From: Leptospira sp.
GTDB lineage: Bacteria > Spirochaetota > Leptospiria > Leptospirales > Leptospiraceae
Assembly: GCA_027531445.1 (NCBI GenBank)
Contig: JAPZRK010000030.1
Coordinates: 1 to 64,000 of the forward strand
Reading direction: 5' to 3'
DNA length: 64,000 nucleotides
Of this stretch, positions 33,331 through 43,256 are shown piece after piece; position 1 is the stretch's first letter, and the number at the start of each line of letters is the position of its first letter. The notes beneath the pieces are model-generated. The model searched no databases, had not been told where the DNA came from, and saw only the letters and a list, made by a program, of their open reading frames with translations. Position numbers and translations under genes: made by a program.

Positions 33331-34851
33331 ATGATATTTACTTCCCCAATATTTATACTTTTTTTCAGCGTATTGATGATCATTTATTGGTCAATAAAAT
33401 GCCTTAAATCAAGCGAATATTTGCATAATTGTAAAATGCCTGTGCATGAGCATAAAAATGACTCACCAAATGTTGTAATATTGCTTATATTTAGTCTTTT
33501 ATTTTATGCCGCCTGGGATCCGAGGTTTTTATTGCTATTGGGTTGGGTTTCACTTTTCGATTACGGGATCGGTCGTCGCATGGAGCGGGAAATAAGTGAG
33601 AAGGCGAGAAGGATATTACTTTATCTCTCTCTTTTCAGCAATTTGTCTATACTCGGCACCTTTAAGTATCTGGGTTTCTTTCAAGACACACTTTTGGCTT
33701 TCCTCGAAGTCCTCCATTTGGATGCACATTTTATGGTCCTTCGTGTCATTTTGCCGGTTGGGATTTCGTTTTATATTTTTCAGTCCATTTCCTATGTGGT
33801 GGACGTGTTCAAAAGGGTCATTCCGGCAGAACGGAATTATGCACATTACTTGTTGTTTTTAACCTTTTTCCCCCAGCTCGTTGCAGGCCCGATTGTAAAA
33901 GCCAAGGAATTTTTGCCTCAGATACGCAACCCCCTCTCCTTTTCGCAGGTCCCTTGGAAATTTGCAATGTTTCTGATTTTACTTGGTGCATTCAAAAAGG
34001 CGGTTCTTGCAGATCATTTGGCGGTGACTTCTGACTTTTCCTTTGGCAATCCATCGGTAGTGAATCGGGAATTTTTGTGGCTTGGATTACTCTCCTATGC
34101 TGGGCAAATTTATTGTGATTTTTCAGGGTATACTGATATTGCCCAAGGCGCGGCACTTATGTTGGGGTTTCGTCTTCCCGAAAATTTTCGTATGCCCTAT
34201 CTCTCAAAGGGATTTTCCGAATTTTGGAAGAGATGGCATATTTCCCTTTCCGATTGGCTACGCAATTATCTCTACTTTCCTTTGGGTGGCAATCGAAACG
34301 GAAAACTGCAAACCTACCGGAATTTGCTTCTCGTCATGTTGATCGGTGGTCTTTGGCATGGGGCCAATTGGACATTTGTCTTTTGGGGATTTGGTCACGG
34401 TATGTTACTTCTTTTGGAAAAATTGATGTTTGAAAGTGATGGGATGAATTATTGGGAAAGGTCCAAACATTCGCCAAGTGTAAAATTTATTTTGGATCTC
34501 ACCTATCGGCTGTTTACATTTATAAATGTTCTTTTTCTTTGGATTTTCTTTCGAAGCTCCAATTTTGAGGAATCCCTGTGCTATCTACAGGGGCTTTTTT
34601 CCAAAAATGGGGATATTTCGATACCGTATGCCCAACTTCAGGTGACGGGTTACTGTTTTGTTGCCCTGATATTGGGGCATGTTTTTGGTCAGCGATACTT
34701 TCAAACCAACGAACAACTTATGAATTCATTTGAGTCGGTGAAGGATTCTCCATTTAAAGTGATTGCATTTGGAGCCTTATTTTCATTGTGTTTTATCGTT
34801 GTTGTTCTTTTGTCGGGAGATACGAAACCCTTCGTATACTTTGTATTTTAA
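33331..34851 (+). CDS. MBOAT-family O-acyltransferase (AlgI-like)
   Basis: A 506-residue polytopic protein. The MBOAT core is clear: FFPQLVAGPIVKAKEFLPQ, FCDFSGYTDIAQGAAL-like residues, FWKRWHISLSDWLRNYLYFP and the catalytic-His motif WHGANW (~residues 345-350). AlgI-type MBOATs move acyl groups across the inner membrane and hand them to a partner that acylates a polysaccharide. The next gene starts within its stop codon (overlap of one base, TAATG) and encodes the likely SGNH partner. Confidence 0.93.
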   Translation: MIFTSPIFILFFSVLMIIYWSIKCLKSSEYLHNCKMPVHEHKNDSPNVVILLIFSLLFYAAWDPRFLLLLGWVSLFDYGIGRRMEREISEKARRILLYLSLFSNLSILGTFKYLGFFQDTLLAFLEVLHLDAHFMVLRVILPVGISFYIFQSISYVVDVFKRVIPAERNYAHYLLFLTFFPQLVAGPIVKAKEFLPQIRNPLSFSQVPWKFAMFLILLGAFKKAVLADHLAVTSDFSFGNPSVVNREFLWLGLLSYAGQIYCDFSGYTDIAQGAALMLGFRLPENFRMPYLSKGFSEFWKRWHISLSDWLRNYLYFPLGGNRNGKLQTYRNLLLVMLIGGLWHGANWTFVFWGFGHGMLLLLEKLMFESDGMNYWERSKHSPSVKFILDLTYRLFTFINVLFLWIFFRSSNFEESLCYLQGLFSKNGDISIPYAQLQVTGYCFVALILGHVFGQRYFQTNEQLMNSFESVKDSPFKVIAFGALFSLCFIVVVLLSGDTKPFVYFVF

Positions 34852-36389
34852 TGAAAAAAGTATATTCACAGATTCTGCTAATTGTCTCGGCCATACTATT
34901 TGTTTTTCTATTCGACTGGGCATTCTTTCAAAAACTTCAGTTTCGAATTCCGAATGAATCTCCTTGGAATACAAATCACTTTTTCAATTTTTTGTATGAA
35001 TACGAAAGACTTGCAAGGACTCCAAAAACCAAACCCAGAATTTTGATCTTGGGTAGTTCCATCGCCTATTATTCCTTTGATGCAAAATTATTAGAGAATT
35101 CTCTTAAAGATAAGACTGGTAAGGATTTTGAAGTTCTCTTTTTGGCTTATGCCGGTAATAGCCCTTTGTACGTTTATTTATTGTTAGATTGGCTCTATCC
35201 ATTAGAACCTGATCTCGTCATTTATCCGATCAATTTTATCGATTTTCGACTCCACCGAACATATGTATTGTTTCCTGAAGGCAAAAATGAAACGGTAGAT
35301 GAAGGGGTAATGATTCAAGATGCTCTTACTTTTGGAGAAGCACCTCAATCCTTGTGGATTTTTCCATGGGAAACACTCAAAGAAGTGGGTGGAACAATGG
35401 ATTTTTCCGTCCAGGCTCGCTATTTTTTGGCAGGGATATTCCGCTTTTACCAAACTCAGGATTTCTATTTTACCAATTTGCAAAATATTTACCAACATCG
35501 TTTTGGAAGAAATACAAGTTATCATGCCTATATGGGTGCAGAGATCCCAGAGGGCGTAAATGCACTTGGTTGGACTGGTAAGAAGTTTAGCTTCTTCCCT
35601 CTCATTTCTATGTGTAAAGGTAAGTCTGGATTTTGGATCGAAGTTACCCCCTTTTTACTTCGGAAAGGAGAAGCGACGATTCAATTTCAAAATGAACGGG
35701 GACGTTTACAGGTAGTGACCCTTCGCAAACCCGGTTGGACACAAGTCCATCTGGATACTGGTTTTTATGAAGACCAAAAGCAAGTCACCGCAGAACTTTC
35801 GCAAGTTTGGTACGCCTTTGAAGCAGAAGGAGCTTATTTGGATTACCACCGTGATCCCATGGGTGTGCGACTCCAGCAAACTTTTGGGTTAGAACGACCT
35901 TTGAGTGGACAACAGTACATCCGACCGAGGCGCACGGAGGATGATCGCTATATTGGGATGAGTGATCGCGAGTATGAGTCTTACTTTTATTATAGACTGC
36001 TAGAAGGATTGGATCGAAGACCAGGAATTGGCTATTTAGTCGCACTGGAAAGGGCAAAAAAAAGAATCGCAACGGAATCATTCAGGCCTTTGTTTCACTT
36101 GTCCTATTTGAAAAAAATTTCCCAAAAAATGAATGAGCGAAACATTCCCATAGCGATCATCAATAATCCTGAAAACCCTATTTCTTTGGGCTGGTACGAA
36201 AGATCTTTATGGTATAAGGAATACCTAAACTATCTACAATCTTTAAAATCGGAACATGTTGCTGTTTGGGATTTGAAAGATTCCCTCGCCATGCAAGGAT
36301 TTTCGGACTTTCACCATTTTACGTATGCAGGAATGGAAGAAATGAACTCGATTTATGCAAGGGAAATCGTAAATCTCTTTTCTAAATAG
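34851..36389 (+). CDS. Membrane-anchored SGNH-hydrolase-like protein (DUF1574 type), MBOAT partner
   Basis: About 512 residues. An N-terminal membrane anchor (ILLIVSAILFVFLFDWAFF) precedes an SGNH-like domain: ILGSSIAYYSFD (nucleophile Ser region, ~residue 65) and a C-terminal SDFHHFTYAG carrying the Asp/His pair. An inserted beta-rich segment (~235-370) sits between them. Together with the MBOAT it probably acylates a periplasmic or surface glycan. The ATG at 34851 overlaps the MBOAT stop; the longer frame lies within that gene. Confidence 0.75.
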   Translation: MKKVYSQILLIVSAILFVFLFDWAFFQKLQFRIPNESPWNTNHFFNFLYEYERLARTPKTKPRILILGSSIAYYSFDAKLLENSLKDKTGKDFEVLFLAYAGNSPLYVYLLLDWLYPLEPDLVIYPINFIDFRLHRTYVLFPEGKNETVDEGVMIQDALTFGEAPQSLWIFPWETLKEVGGTMDFSVQARYFLAGIFRFYQTQDFYFTNLQNIYQHRFGRNTSYHAYMGAEIPEGVNALGWTGKKFSFFPLISMCKGKSGFWIEVTPFLLRKGEATIQFQNERGRLQVVTLRKPGWTQVHLDTGFYEDQKQVTAELSQVWYAFEAEGAYLDYHRDPMGVRLQQTFGLERPLSGQQYIRPRRTEDDRYIGMSDREYESYFYYRLLEGLDRRPGIGYLVALERAKKRIATESFRPLFHLSYLKKISQKMNERNIPIAIINNPENPISLGWYERSLWYKEYLNYLQSLKSEHVAVWDLKDSLAMQGFSDFHHFTYAGMEEMNSIYAREIVNLFSK

Positions 36390-36400
36390 AGTAAATTTTA

Positions 36401-36420
36401 GACCTTACGAATAGTTAAGG
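36401..36420 (+). terminator. Possible weak terminator before asd
   Basis: ACCTTA (36401-36406) and TAAGGT (36415-36420) form a 6-bp stem followed by ATTTTATG, which contains the asd start. The short stem and T-run make it weak; it could instead act on asd translation. Confidence 0.25.
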
Positions 36421-36426
36421 TATTTT

Positions 36427-37482
36427 ATGCAAAAAGTCAAAGTGGGCGTCCTGGGAGCCACAGGTTCCGTAGGCCAGAGATTCATTCAATTACTCGAAAA
36501 CCATCCTTTTTTCACTGTCTCGCATCTGGCGGCATCGGAGAAGAGCGCTGGCCAAACATATGGCGATGTGATGAAGTCAAGATGGAAGATTTCCGCGGAT
36601 ATCCCCGATTATGCGAAAGGTATTGTGATCAACCTACCGAAACCGGAAGATACAAAAGGTGTTCAGCTTGTTTTCAGTGGACTCGACTCATCTATAGCGG
36701 GTGAGGTGGAGACTGAATATGCAAAAGCTGGAGTAATGGTCATCTCAAATTCCAAAAATCATCGAATGGATCCGAATGTGCCCATTCTTTCTGCGGAAGT
36801 AAATACAAACCATCTAGAAGTACTGAAGGCTCAAAATACACCCGGTAAAATCATTACCAACTCAAATTGTACGATTATGGGAGTGACCATTTCCTTAAAA
36901 CCTCTCTTTGATCTATTTGGTCTCGAATCTGTTATGTTATTTTCTATGCAGGCGATTTCTGGAGCTGGTTATCCTGGAGTGCCGACGATGGACATTTTAG
37001 GCAATGTAGTTCCTTACATTAGCGGAGAAGAAGACAAAGCTGAAGAAGAACCACAAAAATGTTTAGGCACTGTTGAATCCGGTATCATCAAGTCTGCAGA
37101 TTTTAAAATTTCAGCCCATTGCAATCGTGTGCCTGTGTTCGATGGTCATACCGTTTGTGTGAGCGCGAAGTTCAAAAAAAAGCCATCCAAAGAACAGATA
37201 TTAAAGGCTTGGAAGGATTTTTCAGGCGAGCCTCAGAAACTCAATCTTCCGTTAGCACCGAAACAAGCGATTCTATATCGAGAAGAAAACGATCGTCCCC
37301 AACCAAGACTCGATTTGGATACTGAACGAGGAATGGGTACGGTGATTGGTCGTCTTCGCGAAGATTCTATTTTGGATTGGAAGTGGGTTGTTTTATCGCA
37401 CAATACGATCCGCGGCGCCGCGGGTGCTGCTTTGCTGAATGCAGAATTACTCTTTGAGAAAGGTTTGATCCCAAAGGGATAG
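36427..37482 (+). CDS. asd: Aspartate-semialdehyde dehydrogenase
   Basis: A 351-residue protein. The NADP-binding GATGSVGQRFIQLL starts at residue ~10. The catalytic Cys is in NSNCTIMG (~155-162), and AISGAGYPGVP follows. The catalytic His is in SAHCNRVPVFDGHT. It reduces aspartyl phosphate to aspartate semialdehyde, feeding threonine, methionine, lysine and diaminopimelate (cell wall). Length and motifs suggest the archaeal/fungal-like Asd type. The gene is essential in most bacteria, so its presence next to rep/par genes marks this replicon as a chromosome rather than a dispensable plasmid. Confidence 0.95.
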   Translation: MQKVKVGVLGATGSVGQRFIQLLENHPFFTVSHLAASEKSAGQTYGDVMKSRWKISADIPDYAKGIVINLPKPEDTKGVQLVFSGLDSSIAGEVETEYAKAGVMVISNSKNHRMDPNVPILSAEVNTNHLEVLKAQNTPGKIITNSNCTIMGVTISLKPLFDLFGLESVMLFSMQAISGAGYPGVPTMDILGNVVPYISGEEDKAEEEPQKCLGTVESGIIKSADFKISAHCNRVPVFDGHTVCVSAKFKKKPSKEQILKAWKDFSGEPQKLNLPLAPKQAILYREENDRPQPRLDLDTERGMGTVIGRLREDSILDWKWVVLSHNTIRGAAGAALLNAELLFEKGLIPKG

Positions 37483-37492
37483 CGTAAAGCAA

Positions 37493-39466
37493 ATGTTAGA
37501 CCCGAATCTCCCCGAATTACGCGTTATGGATTACACTGCCTGCCTCCAAAAGGTGCAGGCGATGGATTCACGTGGAGATTTTTCGTATAAGGGTGTTTAT
37601 AAAGTCCTGCTCGTGATATTCGAGTGGACGGATAAATTTTTACAAAATAAAGTTTTACCAAACACCGAACAAATTGAACGTGATAGTTCGATTGATCGAG
37701 ATCGTACTGAAGCGTATGTGGTCGATTTGTGTTTCAAACAGAATCCTCCGATTCTCAAAAAATTGAATGTTCTCGAATTTCATCCGAATGAATCGGGAGA
37801 TCCTGAAAATCCACGAACTTATCTGAAACACAATGCAGTATTTGCTAGGCCAACCACGAGTGATGGTGGAACTGCATTTCGTTATGCGTTGGGTTTAAAC
37901 GAACTTTCCACCATAGCGATCAAAAGTTGGTTTAATGAAAAAAGAAAGTACGCTGGCAAAGAAAAGTTAAAAAAAGTAATCAAATCGGCTGTTGATTCCA
38001 ATCGATTATTTGATACATACGCATCCACAGAAGTAGGCAATTTATTTCAATGTCCGTACGATAAAACAAAGCCTCAGAAAGATGCAACGATCGTGATACA
38101 TCTTAAGCCCATACTCAAACAGCTTGTGGATGACAAGATTTTATTTTTTTTCAGAAATGATAAAGCAAGTCGGCCAGGGAATAAATCCGTTTTTATTTAT
38201 AACGTTCCAGAAGAGATTGCGGATCGTTATGATGCTTACTTAGATTATACGAAGAATACGATCCATCCCATGTTGAATAAAATGGGAGTTGTTGGTGAAT
38301 TTTCCGAAGCCGCTTGGACCTCTCCAAAAAGTATACTTACTGAGATTTTGGGTTATTTGAACGAATCCTATGGCGATCAGAAGGCGTTAGTGGAAGAGTG
38401 TATTGTCCTCAATGAAATCATAGAAAAAGATCGAGAGAGGGACGAAAAAAACAAACGCAAACAACAGGTAGAAGATATTATGCTTTTTCTAGCTGAAGCT
38501 GGTCGAATCGTCGAGCTCAATCAATTGAGGGTGTCGGGTGAACCAATCACAGATGAATTCCGATCACAATTGCTATCGCAACCTGATATTCTTTACGCTG
38601 AGTACGCAGATCGGAAAGTTTTTAATGAGTTTATTTTACATAAAGGTTGTATACCACTTGCCATTGAATCAGCAAAAAGAAGTTTTGCGATAAAAAAAGT
38701 AGATCTTGAAATTCGTGTTCTAAATCTTATGAATGTTTCTGTTCATTTATTAGAGGAAGGACCGAAACGTATACTGGAAGAAATTGAAGCGCAAAGTTTG
38801 TTTCCTTTTTTACCTTTGTTTACAAAGCTTTGGCGGATGATCATTGGCTCGATGACTGTGCACAAACATGAAATTCCTGCAATTAAGGCTCGTTTACAAC
38901 AGCAGTTAAACAAAGATCTTGCGACTCAAAAAGCTATAAAATTAGCTCAAGAAAAAGATAGAATTGTTAAGGCACGAATAAAAGAAAAAGAAGAAAAGGA
39001 ACGAGAAGCCAAAGCAAATTCCGGCAAACAAAATTCAGATGATGAAAGCTCTTCGGAGACAGTTAAGGCTGGTACACCAGAAGAAGAGAAAAAGTGGAAG
39101 GAATCGATCGAAGAAATCATCAAAATATTAGATGAAGCTTGGGAATTCGGCGTTTTACCAGACAGGGAATACCTCCTTTCAAAAATGAATGGAAAATATA
39201 CGGAAGAGAATTTGATTTTTTTCCTTAAAAAATTTGGTGGGAAAGAAATTTATTCTTATCCCATTCGTAACCAAAAAGAAAAATTTCCATGGCCGATATT
39301 GGTATCTTCATCCTATCTAAAGAAACATGGGAAAAAACTTTTGGAAAAAGTAACAGAAGATAGCAATCGCCAACGTGCTGAAAAATTTCCCAATCAGGAA
39401 AAATTTGACATTGCCGAATCCCAATTAGATTTTCTTAATAGAATCTTACCTCGCTTAAAACCATAA
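37493..39466 (+). CDS. Large unknown cytosolic protein
   Basis: A 657-residue protein of unknown family with no signal peptide or membrane helix. Residues ~1-450 are mixed helical. A strongly charged Lys/Glu-rich stretch (~470-540) is probably coiled or unstructured, and a compact domain closes the chain (~545-657). It begins 10 bases after asd and ends 2 bases before pyk, so it is probably translated with them. Nothing in the sequence links it to their pathways. Confidence 0.75.
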   Translation: MLDPNLPELRVMDYTACLQKVQAMDSRGDFSYKGVYKVLLVIFEWTDKFLQNKVLPNTEQIERDSSIDRDRTEAYVVDLCFKQNPPILKKLNVLEFHPNESGDPENPRTYLKHNAVFARPTTSDGGTAFRYALGLNELSTIAIKSWFNEKRKYAGKEKLKKVIKSAVDSNRLFDTYASTEVGNLFQCPYDKTKPQKDATIVIHLKPILKQLVDDKILFFFRNDKASRPGNKSVFIYNVPEEIADRYDAYLDYTKNTIHPMLNKMGVVGEFSEAAWTSPKSILTEILGYLNESYGDQKALVEECIVLNEIIEKDRERDEKNKRKQQVEDIMLFLAEAGRIVELNQLRVSGEPITDEFRSQLLSQPDILYAEYADRKVFNEFILHKGCIPLAIESAKRSFAIKKVDLEIRVLNLMNVSVHLLEEGPKRILEEIEAQSLFPFLPLFTKLWRMIIGSMTVHKHEIPAIKARLQQQLNKDLATQKAIKLAQEKDRIVKARIKEKEEKEREAKANSGKQNSDDESSSETVKAGTPEEEKKWKESIEEIIKILDEAWEFGVLPDREYLLSKMNGKYTEENLIFFLKKFGGKEIYSYPIRNQKEKFPWPILVSSSYLKKHGKKLLEKVTEDSNRQRAEKFPNQEKFDIAESQLDFLNRILPRLKP

Positions 39467-39468
39467 AC

Positions 39469-40902
39469 ATGCCTGCAATAGAAGATAGAAGAGCCCGAAA
39501 AACCAAAATCATTTGTACTATAGGACCTGCAACGGCTTCCAAAGATATGTTACGCCAATTGGCAGAAGCTGGAATGAATATTGCCAGAATCAACATGTCT
39601 CATGGAGACCATGAGTTCCATCGCAAGATCATTCGTACGATCAAAAGTCTAAATAAAGACGAATTGCACAAACAACCGATATCCATTCTGCTTGATACGC
39701 AAGGGCCAGAGATTCGGACTGGAGATGTAACAAGTGATTTGCACCTAAATGTGGGAGAAACATTCACATTTCATATTATCCCAGGTATGGAAGCGGAAGC
39801 ACAAAGTGTTTTTGTCAATTATCGAGACATTGTTAAAGATCTTAAAGTTGGAGACAAGGTAACAGTTGATAACGGGCTAATCAATTTGTCTGTCCTTGAA
39901 ATCCGAGAAAACGAACTCGTCTGTACTGTTCTTGATGGCGGAAAGCTAGGCTCTAGAAAACACATCAATCTACCCGGGATACGTGTCAATTTACCTTCAA
40001 TTACTCCAAAAGATCTCAAAGACATCATATTTGGATTGGAGGAAGAGATTGATTTTGTCGCTCTATCGTTCGTTAGATCACACGAGGATGTGATCCAACT
40101 GCGTGGAATCATTGAAGAAAGAAATCACCATGCTCAAATCATTGCAAAAATCGAAGACCAAGAAGGATTAAAAAATCTCGATGAGATTATAAAACATTCA
40201 GATGGAATCATGGTAGCACGAGGCGATTTGGGAGTTGAAATCGAAATCGAAGAACTTCCTATCGTGCAAAGACGCATTATCAAACGTTGTCAAGAGGAAG
40301 GAAAACGTGTTATTGTTGCGACTCACTTACTTGAGTCCATGATTCACAATCCATCCCCCACACGTGCAGAAGTAACAGACGTAGCCAATGCTGTTTACGA
40401 AGAAGCAGATGCGATTATGCTGTCGGGCGAAACCGCAATGGGAAAATTTCCTGTGCGCTGTGTGGAGATGTTGGACAAAATCGCAAGAAGAATGGAACGA
40501 TCCATCAATCTTGGCATGGCTGCAAATCGCACACCCAAAGATAAAAAGGAAGAGATGGCAAGATCCGCCGCAAATCTTGCAGATAATCTCCAATCGCCCG
40601 CGATCATTGTGATCACACGTAGAGGGATAACGGCCAATAACTTAGCTTCCTTCCATCCAAAATTTCCGATCATACACGCGTTTACTAACATGACCTCTGT
40701 TAGGCGAAAGTTATGGATGACGAGAGGTGTGATTCCTTACCGAGTTGATTTTTCTTCTGATCCTGAAAAAACGATCAAACTTGCGATCCAAACCTTGCAA
40801 AACAATGGTTATTTGCAGGTAGGCGAAAAAGTGGTTATCTTATCGGATATCATCGCTGGTGAAGATCGGGTAGAAACCATACAGGTAAGAGAAGTAAAAT
40901 AA
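39469..40902 (+). CDS. pyk: Pyruvate kinase
   Basis: A 477-residue protein of standard length. RKTKIICTIGPA at the N-terminus, NMSHGDHEFH (substrate Arg/Asn region), LDTQGPEIRTG, IIAKIEDQEGLKNLDEI (catalytic Lys, ~residue 223) and VARGDLGVEI give all the family motifs. It converts phosphoenolpyruvate and ADP to pyruvate and ATP. The C-terminal allosteric domain is present. Leptospires oxidise fatty acids rather than sugars, so this enzyme may serve anabolic or signalling needs. Confidence 0.96.
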   Translation: MPAIEDRRARKTKIICTIGPATASKDMLRQLAEAGMNIARINMSHGDHEFHRKIIRTIKSLNKDELHKQPISILLDTQGPEIRTGDVTSDLHLNVGETFTFHIIPGMEAEAQSVFVNYRDIVKDLKVGDKVTVDNGLINLSVLEIRENELVCTVLDGGKLGSRKHINLPGIRVNLPSITPKDLKDIIFGLEEEIDFVALSFVRSHEDVIQLRGIIEERNHHAQIIAKIEDQEGLKNLDEIIKHSDGIMVARGDLGVEIEIEELPIVQRRIIKRCQEEGKRVIVATHLLESMIHNPSPTRAEVTDVANAVYEEADAIMLSGETAMGKFPVRCVEMLDKIARRMERSINLGMAANRTPKDKKEEMARSAANLADNLQSPAIIVITRRGITANNLASFHPKFPIIHAFTNMTSVRRKLWMTRGVIPYRVDFSSDPEKTIKLAIQTLQNNGYLQVGEKVVILSDIIAGEDRVETIQVREVK

Positions 40903-40912
40903 TTAGCTTAAG

Positions 40913-42412
40913 GTGAAACGCAGGAAAGGAAAATCAAAATTTTATCCTTTTCTGAAGAACACTGTGATCAGTTATCGTTGGGCATTTGTTTTTACTTTCG
41001 GTTTGTTCCCTTGTTTTTTTTCTGTTTTACTTTCCCAACCTGTAAATAAGAGTCCTAAGTCAGAGAAAGATCTAAATTTGCCACCATGGATTGGCGAATT
41101 TAAAAAGTTAGACGATGAGGAGTACGAACAAAAGAAAGAAGGATGGTATGTTACTGGACTTCCATTGTTTGGAAGTGATCCTGTTTCAGGAAGTGGAGCC
41201 GGAGTTCTGGCCAATATATTTTTTAATGGAAATAAAACTTCGCCTTCATTCGGCTATGTGCCTTATGAACATTTAATCTCCGTTGGCATATACCAAACCA
41301 ATAGATCTGCAAAGTCTTACTATGTGAGTTGGGATGCACCTTTTTTCCTAGATTCTCCCTTCCGTCTGAAATCCTACGTCGGATTCGATGCCAATCAGCA
41401 CAATCAATACTTCGGTGTAGGAAAAGAATCACTCTCTCCTCTATCTTATTTGGAAAGAAACCAAAGAGAGGGACGCACAGTTCGAAATGCCGAATATGGT
41501 GACTTTGAAAATGCAAATCAGTATGTTTCCAATAGAGGTATCGGACGTGAGGCTGTTTCAACACAAAGGAATCATGAGTATATCTTTGAAACAACGTATG
41601 CTCAATTTTCACTAGATAAAACCGTTCAGAAAGTATTCCGAATTTGGGGTGGCACAGAGCTTTCAAAAAATATCGTTAGGCGATACGATGGAAAATGGAC
41701 CGAAGCGAAAGATCCAATTACGAGTATAAATGTGCCTGTCGTTGAAGATACAACTCTTGTAACAAAAGATGCAAATGCGGGAAAAATCATAGGCGAAAGA
41801 GGTGGAAACATCAATTACTTGCGAGCAGGAATCGCATACGACACTCGAGATTTTGAACCCGACCCAGATCGAGGCTGGCTTATAGAATACAACATCAATC
41901 GTGCTGAAAAGACCATCGGATCTGATTTCTCTTATTTAAGACATTTTTTTCAGGTTAAAAATTTTTATCAGCCTTTTCCTAAATTATTTGAAGAGCTCGT
42001 CATTGCCCAACGAGTTGCACTCACGAAAGTTGAAGGGAATGTTCCTTTTTTTGAATATAGATATCTTTATTCCATTGATGGGCCGTTTGGCGGAGTAGGT
42101 GGCCAGAACACATTAAGAGGATACCGGACGGAAAGATTTGTCGGTCCTGTGATGGGTTTTTATAATATAGAATTTCGTTGGCGATTTGGAAGTGTTGAAG
42201 CATTTGATTCATTATTTCAATTTAGTCTAGTTCCATTTTACGACATTGCCAATGTCTGGGACAAAATGAAAGAGATCAAATCCACCGATTACAAACACTC
42301 GCGTGGACTTGGCTTGCGGATCGTTTGGGACCAGGCAACAGTGATCCTCTTGGACTATTCACGTTCTCGAGAGGATTCACTGTTTTATCTTGATATAGGT
42401 CATACATTCTAA
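40913..42412 (+). CDS. Omp85/surface-antigen (D15) type outer-membrane protein lacking POTRA domains
   Basis: About 499 residues from GTG 40913. A signal peptide (RWAFVFTFGLFPCFFSVLLS) leads straight into ~40 residues and then a barrel domain. The Omp85 loop-6 hallmark appears as LRGYRTERF (~residue 404), followed by FYNIEFRWRFG and the typical C-terminal strand. No POTRA repeats fit before the barrel, so it is not BamA. It may resemble the short Omp85 proteins of unknown transport role. The end overlaps pirin by four bases, convergently. Confidence 0.78.
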   Translation: MKRRKGKSKFYPFLKNTVISYRWAFVFTFGLFPCFFSVLLSQPVNKSPKSEKDLNLPPWIGEFKKLDDEEYEQKKEGWYVTGLPLFGSDPVSGSGAGVLANIFFNGNKTSPSFGYVPYEHLISVGIYQTNRSAKSYYVSWDAPFFLDSPFRLKSYVGFDANQHNQYFGVGKESLSPLSYLERNQREGRTVRNAEYGDFENANQYVSNRGIGREAVSTQRNHEYIFETTYAQFSLDKTVQKVFRIWGGTELSKNIVRRYDGKWTEAKDPITSINVPVVEDTTLVTKDANAGKIIGERGGNINYLRAGIAYDTRDFEPDPDRGWLIEYNINRAEKTIGSDFSYLRHFFQVKNFYQPFPKLFEELVIAQRVALTKVEGNVPFFEYRYLYSIDGPFGGVGGQNTLRGYRTERFVGPVMGFYNIEFRWRFGSVEAFDSLFQFSLVPFYDIANVWDKMKEIKSTDYKHSRGLGLRIVWDQATVILLDYSRSREDSLFYLDIGHTF

Positions 42413-43119
42413 CGTATCATTGGAACTTCAATACAAAGGATTTCGCTTTTTACTTCGGCATTGATTTCAAACTCTTTTATATCCCAAAGACCAATGGCGT
42501 CCCTTCGTTCTAGGGTTTGACCTGATAGAGTTATTTTTCCACTAATCAAAAATATATAAACGCCATGATTCGAATTTGTTAAAGTATATTTGAGTGGAGA
42601 ACCTGGTTCAAGTGAGGAAAGCGAAAAGGTAGCATCTTGGTTGATCCATACCGCCTGACTATCGTTTGGAGAAACAACAGTACACCACTTATTTTTTTTA
42701 TCATATTCCTTAAAAGTTTTCTGCTCATATCGAGGCTCGATGTTTAATTTTTTAGGTAGGATCCAAATTTGTAAAAAATTTACTTTTTTCGAGCTACTAT
42801 GATTGAACTCTGAATGTCTTATCCCACTTCCTGCTGACATGATTTGAACATCACCCGTGAGGATAACTCCATTTGTACCCGTGCTATCTTTATGTGCAAG
42901 CTCCCCGCTGAGAGGGATAGAGATGATTTCCATGTTTTCATGCGGATGCGTTCCAAAACCCATGGAAGCCTCTACGACATCGTCATTTAGTACACGTAAC
43001 ATTCCGAAGTGAACTTTATTCGGATCATAATAGTTGCCGAAGCTAAAGGAATGATAACTATCTAACCATCCAAAGTTGGCATGGCCTCGCTCGGAATGCG
43101 GGAAAAATATCTGTTCCAT
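42409..43119 (-). CDS. Pirin-family protein (YhaK/YhhW type bicupin)
   Basis: A 236-residue protein. The N-terminal pirin motif is clear: HANFGWLDSYHSFSFGNYYD, then FGTHPHENMEI with the metal-binding His pair and a downstream His/Glu (SGELAHKDSTG, SGIRHSEFN). Homologues oxidise quercetin or act as redox-linked regulators. A 20-bp palindrome overlaps its promoter, suggesting control by a dimeric repressor. Confidence 0.92.
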   Translation of the reverse strand: MEQIFFPHSERGHANFGWLDSYHSFSFGNYYDPNKVHFGMLRVLNDDVVEASMGFGTHPHENMEIISIPLSGELAHKDSTGTNGVILTGDVQIMSAGSGIRHSEFNHSSSKKVNFLQIWILPKKLNIEPRYEQKTFKEYDKKNKWCTVVSPNDSQAVWINQDATFSLSSLEPGSPLKYTLTNSNHGVYIFLISGKITLSGQTLERRDAIGLWDIKEFEINAEVKSEILCIEVPMIR

Positions 43120-43144
43120 AAAATGCTCCTTAGTTTGATATTGG

Positions 43145-43164
43145 ATAGTTTAATATTAAACTAT
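43145..43164. promoter_or_regulatory. 20-bp perfect palindrome in the pirin promoter
   Basis: ATAGTTTAATATTAAACTAT is a perfect palindrome. On the minus strand TTGACA (43169-43174) with TAAACT (43147-43152, spacer 16) forms the likely pirin promoter, so the palindrome covers the -10 and part of the spacer. This is a typical site for a MarR- or HxlR-type repressor responding to quinones or oxidants, though no such regulator gene is adjacent. Confidence 0.6.
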
Positions 43165-43256
43165 AATTTGTCAAGTATTTTAGCCAAATTTTGCCCGAGG
43201 GAAGTCGATTGACAATGCTTACTCCACCAAAAAGGCTTTCATAGTTGAGGTCGCAT

